Shown here one piece after another: positions 61,721 to 64,000 of a stretch of DNA of 64,000 bases (positions are counted from its first letter, which is position 1; each line of letters starts with the position of its first letter). The DNA is from Streptomyces flavochromogenes. GTDB lineage: Bacteria > Actinomycetota > Actinomycetes > Streptomycetales > Streptomycetaceae. Where the stretch lies: NCBI RefSeq assembly GCF_000717595.1, contig NZ_JNZO01000021.1:1-64000 (forward strand), in the 5' to 3' direction. The notes under the pieces were generated by a model. The model saw only the letters and a program-made list of their open reading frames with translations. It had not been told where the DNA came from and did no database searches. The position numbers and the translations under genes are program-made.

Positions 61721-61765
61721 GCCGGGACGCCGGGGCTGAGCGGGACGCCGGGAGGCCGGGACTAG
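61709..61765. repeat. About 19-bp tandem duplication of the methyltransferase gene end
   Basis: CGCCGGGGCTGAGCCGGGA, which holds the stop codon, is followed by CGCCGGGGCTGAGCGGGA and a shorter third form. Confidence 0.8.
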
Positions 61766-61802
61766 TCGGCGGGCGGCGGCGGCCCACGGCCTGCTGCCCG
61801 AA

Positions 61803-61844
61803 CAGCCACCGGCCCACAGCCACCGGCCCACAGCCACCGGCCCG
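61803..61844. repeat. 14-bp tandem repeat, three copies
   Basis: CAGCCACCGGCCCA occurs three times (the last ends CG in place of CA) between convergent genes. Confidence 0.9.
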
Positions 61845-61854
61845 CGGACGCTCC

Positions 61855-61890
61855 GGCGGCCGCCCCCTCGGAAGGGGACGGCCGCCGGGA
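61855..61890. terminator. Large hairpin between convergent genes
   Basis: CCGGCGGCCG and CCCC pair with GGGG and CGGCCGCCGG around a short loop, with one A bulge. Serves the methyltransferase and the leftward gene. Confidence 0.65.
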
Positions 61891-61907
61891 CATCGCGCGC
61901 CGAGGGG

Positions 61908-63908
61908 TCAGAACCCCGAGGTCACATACAGGCAGTTGGTGTAGCTGTAGCCTGGTTCGATCTTCGCCTTGCTCGACTTGGTGTCACCGGCCGTGGACGT
62001 GCCGGTGGAGACCCGCTTCTGGAGGAAGTGGTAGTCACCGGCGGGCAGCAGCAGGGTCGCCTTCGGGTACTTCGAGGACGGCCCGGTGCAGGCCTTGATC
62101 TTCTTGCCCTGCGAGAGGATCGGGCCGGGGTACTTGGTGCAGGTCCCGCAGGCCTTCAGGGTGACCTTGCCGGTCATCGGACCGGTGTAGAGCAGCTCGA
62201 CCTCGCCCGGGCCGTCGTTGCTCACCACCATCACCATCCGCGTACCGCCGGGCGCGTCGGCCGAGGGCAGCTTCCCGCCGGCCGCGGGCTCCTCCTCGGC
62301 GATCTCGGCCGCGATGGCGATGGAGCGGGCGTGCCCGGCCTGCGGGCTGCTCGGGTAGTCCTTCGCGTACGCCGTCATCGTGTCGAGCGCGGCCTTGAAG
62401 TCCTTGTCCTTGAACTGGTCGGTCCCGCAGGCGAAGTCGCCCTTCTGGACCGCCGCGTCGGCCTGGTCCGCGGCGCCCTCGATCGACGGGTCCGTCATGC
62501 CGTCGAGGGAGGCGCCGATCACGTGCAGCTCTTTGGTGGTGTCGCAGGGGTCGCCGCCCCCGGCGAGGGCGTCCGTCCGGGTCTTGATCGACGCCTCGAA
62601 GGCCGGTGCGACCCGGGGCGCGTACGTCGACTTCGGGAAGGTCTTGAGGAGTTCGCCGAAGCTCTCGCTGGGATCCGGCTCGTAGGTCGCCTTGCCGATC
62701 CCGGCCGCCCCGCACTCGTAGAGGGAGTGGGCCAGCGGCTCGTCGGTCTTGGCGGGCCGGGTGCCCAGCAGGTCCTTGTCGACGGTGGCCGGGAGCCCCC
62801 GCAGGTAGGTGAGGCGCGGGATCGCGTCGCAGTACACCTTGTCGGCGTACGGCCTGGAGACCGTCGCGAAGTAGGTGTCGAGGCGCTCGGGGACGAGCTT
62901 CCCGGCCCGTGATCCCGCGTGCTCCTTGCCGAGCTTCTCGTACTCGCCGAGCGCCTTGCGGAAGGTCGGCTCGGCCTTGTCGAAGGCGAGGCCGTCGGCC
63001 GACTTCACGAGCGCGTCGGCGGCGGCGAGGCGGTCGAGCAGGGCCTGCTCCTTCGCCTCGTCGCGGGCCGCCCCGTACGCGAGCGAGCCGCCCGCGGGCA
63101 CGGCGAGCAGCACGAGGGCCAGGGGCAGCGCGAGACGGCGGAAGGACGTGCCGATCCGGAGCGTCGCGCGCAGGCCGCGGCGGGCGCCGTCCGCCGCGAC
63201 GGCCAGGAGGAAGACGCCGTAGCCGGCGAGGAGCCCGACGGGCACGCCGTCGACGTCGGCGGGGAGGGCCAGGACCAGCAGGGCGGCGGTGGCGATCCAG
63301 CAGAGCGCGGCGCCGATCCAGTTGCGCAGGAGGACGTAACCGAGGCCCAGGCAGGAGAGGTTGAGCAGGCCGATCATGGCGGCCTGGGCGCCGTTCGCCT
63401 CGCCGGGCGGCCGGGTGGGCGGCTGCCCGCCGTCGCCGGGCGGCGGACCGTACCCGGGAGGGCCGTAACCGGGCGGCGGTCCGTAACCCGGCGGGGCGCC
63501 GGGCGGGGGCGGAGGCGTACCGGCACCGGCCCAGCCGGGCGCGGTGGCGGGACCGGCGGCGGGTGCGGGGCCGGGCACCGAGCCGGGAGCGGGACCAGTG
63601 GCCTCGGGGCCGGGCCCGGACGCCGCGCTCGGAGGCGGGTCGGTCGGCGGTCCGAAGCCCGCCGAGGGCCGCGCCTCCCAGGGCGCGGGGGCCACGGGCG
63701 CCGGAGCCGCGGGCGCGGGCGTGGCCGGCGCGCCGGGGTCCGGGGCGGCCCGGTCCGCGGACCGCAGTATCCGGGTCGACGAGTCGAGCGAGCCCGCCTG
63801 ACCGGGCAGGTCCGACTGGTTCGGCTGGTTCGGTCTGTCTGATGCGTCGTCCTGCACAGGCCGGTCGGACGGCTCGGGACGTGCGTCGTTCGGTTCTTCC
63901 CCCACCAC
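61908..63908 (-). CDS. Large proline-rich membrane protein of unknown function
   Basis: About 666 residues. Residues 1-160 are disordered, rich in Pro, Ala and Gly with PPGYGPP repeats; residues 170-275 hold four helices (TM2-like GYVLLRNWIGAALCWIA and VGLLAGYGVFLLAV); the remaining 390 residues are outside with repeats of helices resembling a TPR-type part (FDKAEPTFRKALGEYEKLGKEH), Cys pairs and a beta-rich end (TLKACGTCTKY, CLYVTSGF). The start GTG at 63908 has GAGGGGGAACC just before it; ATG 63929 is possible but lacks such a site. Function unknown; a cell-wall or stress role is a guess. Confidence 0.7.
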   Translation of the reverse strand: MVGEEPNDARPEPSDRPVQDDASDRPNQPNQSDLPGQAGSLDSSTRILRSADRAAPDPGAPATPAPAAPAPVAPAPWEARPSAGFGPPTDPPPSAASGPGPEATGPAPGSVPGPAPAAGPATAPGWAGAGTPPPPPGAPPGYGPPPGYGPPGYGPPPGDGGQPPTRPPGEANGAQAAMIGLLNLSCLGLGYVLLRNWIGAALCWIATAALLVLALPADVDGVPVGLLAGYGVFLLAVAADGARRGLRATLRIGTSFRRLALPLALVLLAVPAGGSLAYGAARDEAKEQALLDRLAAADALVKSADGLAFDKAEPTFRKALGEYEKLGKEHAGSRAGKLVPERLDTYFATVSRPYADKVYCDAIPRLTYLRGLPATVDKDLLGTRPAKTDEPLAHSLYECGAAGIGKATYEPDPSESFGELLKTFPKSTYAPRVAPAFEASIKTRTDALAGGGDPCDTTKELHVIGASLDGMTDPSIEGAADQADAAVQKGDFACGTDQFKDKDFKAALDTMTAYAKDYPSSPQAGHARSIAIAAEIAEEEPAAGGKLPSADAPGGTRMVMVVSNDGPGEVELLYTGPMTGKVTLKACGTCTKYPGPILSQGKKIKACTGPSSKYPKATLLLPAGDYHFLQKRVSTGTSTAGDTKSSKAKIEPGYSYTNCLYVTSGF

Positions 63909-64000
63909 GGTTCCCCCTCGTGGGTCCATGCGCGGTGGCACCCCACCGTCGCCTCTCACACCTACCCTTCACTGTCTGCTCACACGCGTCCACCGTTCCG

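Overview
The window is about 72% GC by eye, has strong third-position GC, uses GTG and TTG starts freely and carries many actinobacterial families. These include a SARP/AfsR regulator, an F420-dependent reductase, efeUOB, DmdR1/IdeR-type iron boxes, an RNase H/acid phosphatase fusion and a class A RNase P RNA close in sequence to that of Streptomyces coelicolor. It reads as chromosomal Streptomyces DNA. No phage, integrase, insertion sequence, CRISPR array, tRNA or rRNA gene was seen.

Layout. 1-5.8 kb: the 5' part of an AfsR/SARP ATPase regulator (running off the left edge), an M50 membrane protease, a small membrane protein, an F420 reductase and an MFS exporter. 5.8-14.8 kb: methionine aminopeptidase, then an iron island. 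The island holds heme oxygenase behind an iron box, PhzF, remnants of an HtaA heme-binding surface protein and of a FecCD heme permease that meet at a deletion-like junction near 9045, the heme ABC ATPase, and efeO-efeB-efeU behind a second iron-box-like site. 14.8-25.3 kb: Prim-Pol domain protein, TetR, DDAH, Rsm22, hemerythrin, Bcr/CflA efflux, Gfo/Idh/MocA oxidoreductase, PhoD, SDR and small proteins. 25.4-33.5 kb: a two-component system divergent from a serine hydrolase, VOC/WYL/SMI1 genes, and an SMP-30 lactonase divergent from an Lrp-type regulator. 33.5-45.8 kb: rnpB, MerR plus membrane protein, RNB ribonuclease, YaaA, KDPG aldolase, GNAT, the Nif3 / Zn-ribbon / RNase H-phosphatase operon, and an iron-siderophore binding protein behind the best iron box.

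45.8-58.8 kb: two gene sets resembling steroid side-chain or branched acyl-CoA beta-oxidation. One is MaoC hydratase, Zn-alcohol dehydrogenase and SDR. The other is a double-length fused acyl-CoA dehydrogenase plus a lipid-transfer-type thiolase. Both start behind a palindrome fitting the KstR consensus TnnAACnnGTTnnA, and both also carry a second shared 17-bp dyad. Between them lie an ABC-2 transporter with its own two-component system, a phospholipase D-like protein and a DHA2 MFS exporter. 58.8-64 kb: a frameshifted lipoprotein gene with an 8-G tract, a DUF4259 protein, a membrane protein, a methyltransferase and a large proline-rich membrane protein.

The observations most worth following are: the broken heme-uptake locus at 9045; the paired palindromes linking the two beta-oxidation operons; a repeated pattern of short tandem duplications seeded at gene stop codons in at least seven places; a probable CTG start in the Zn-ribbon gene; and the G-tract frameshift. 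I saw no clearly new multi-gene system such as a defence island or a biosynthetic cluster.
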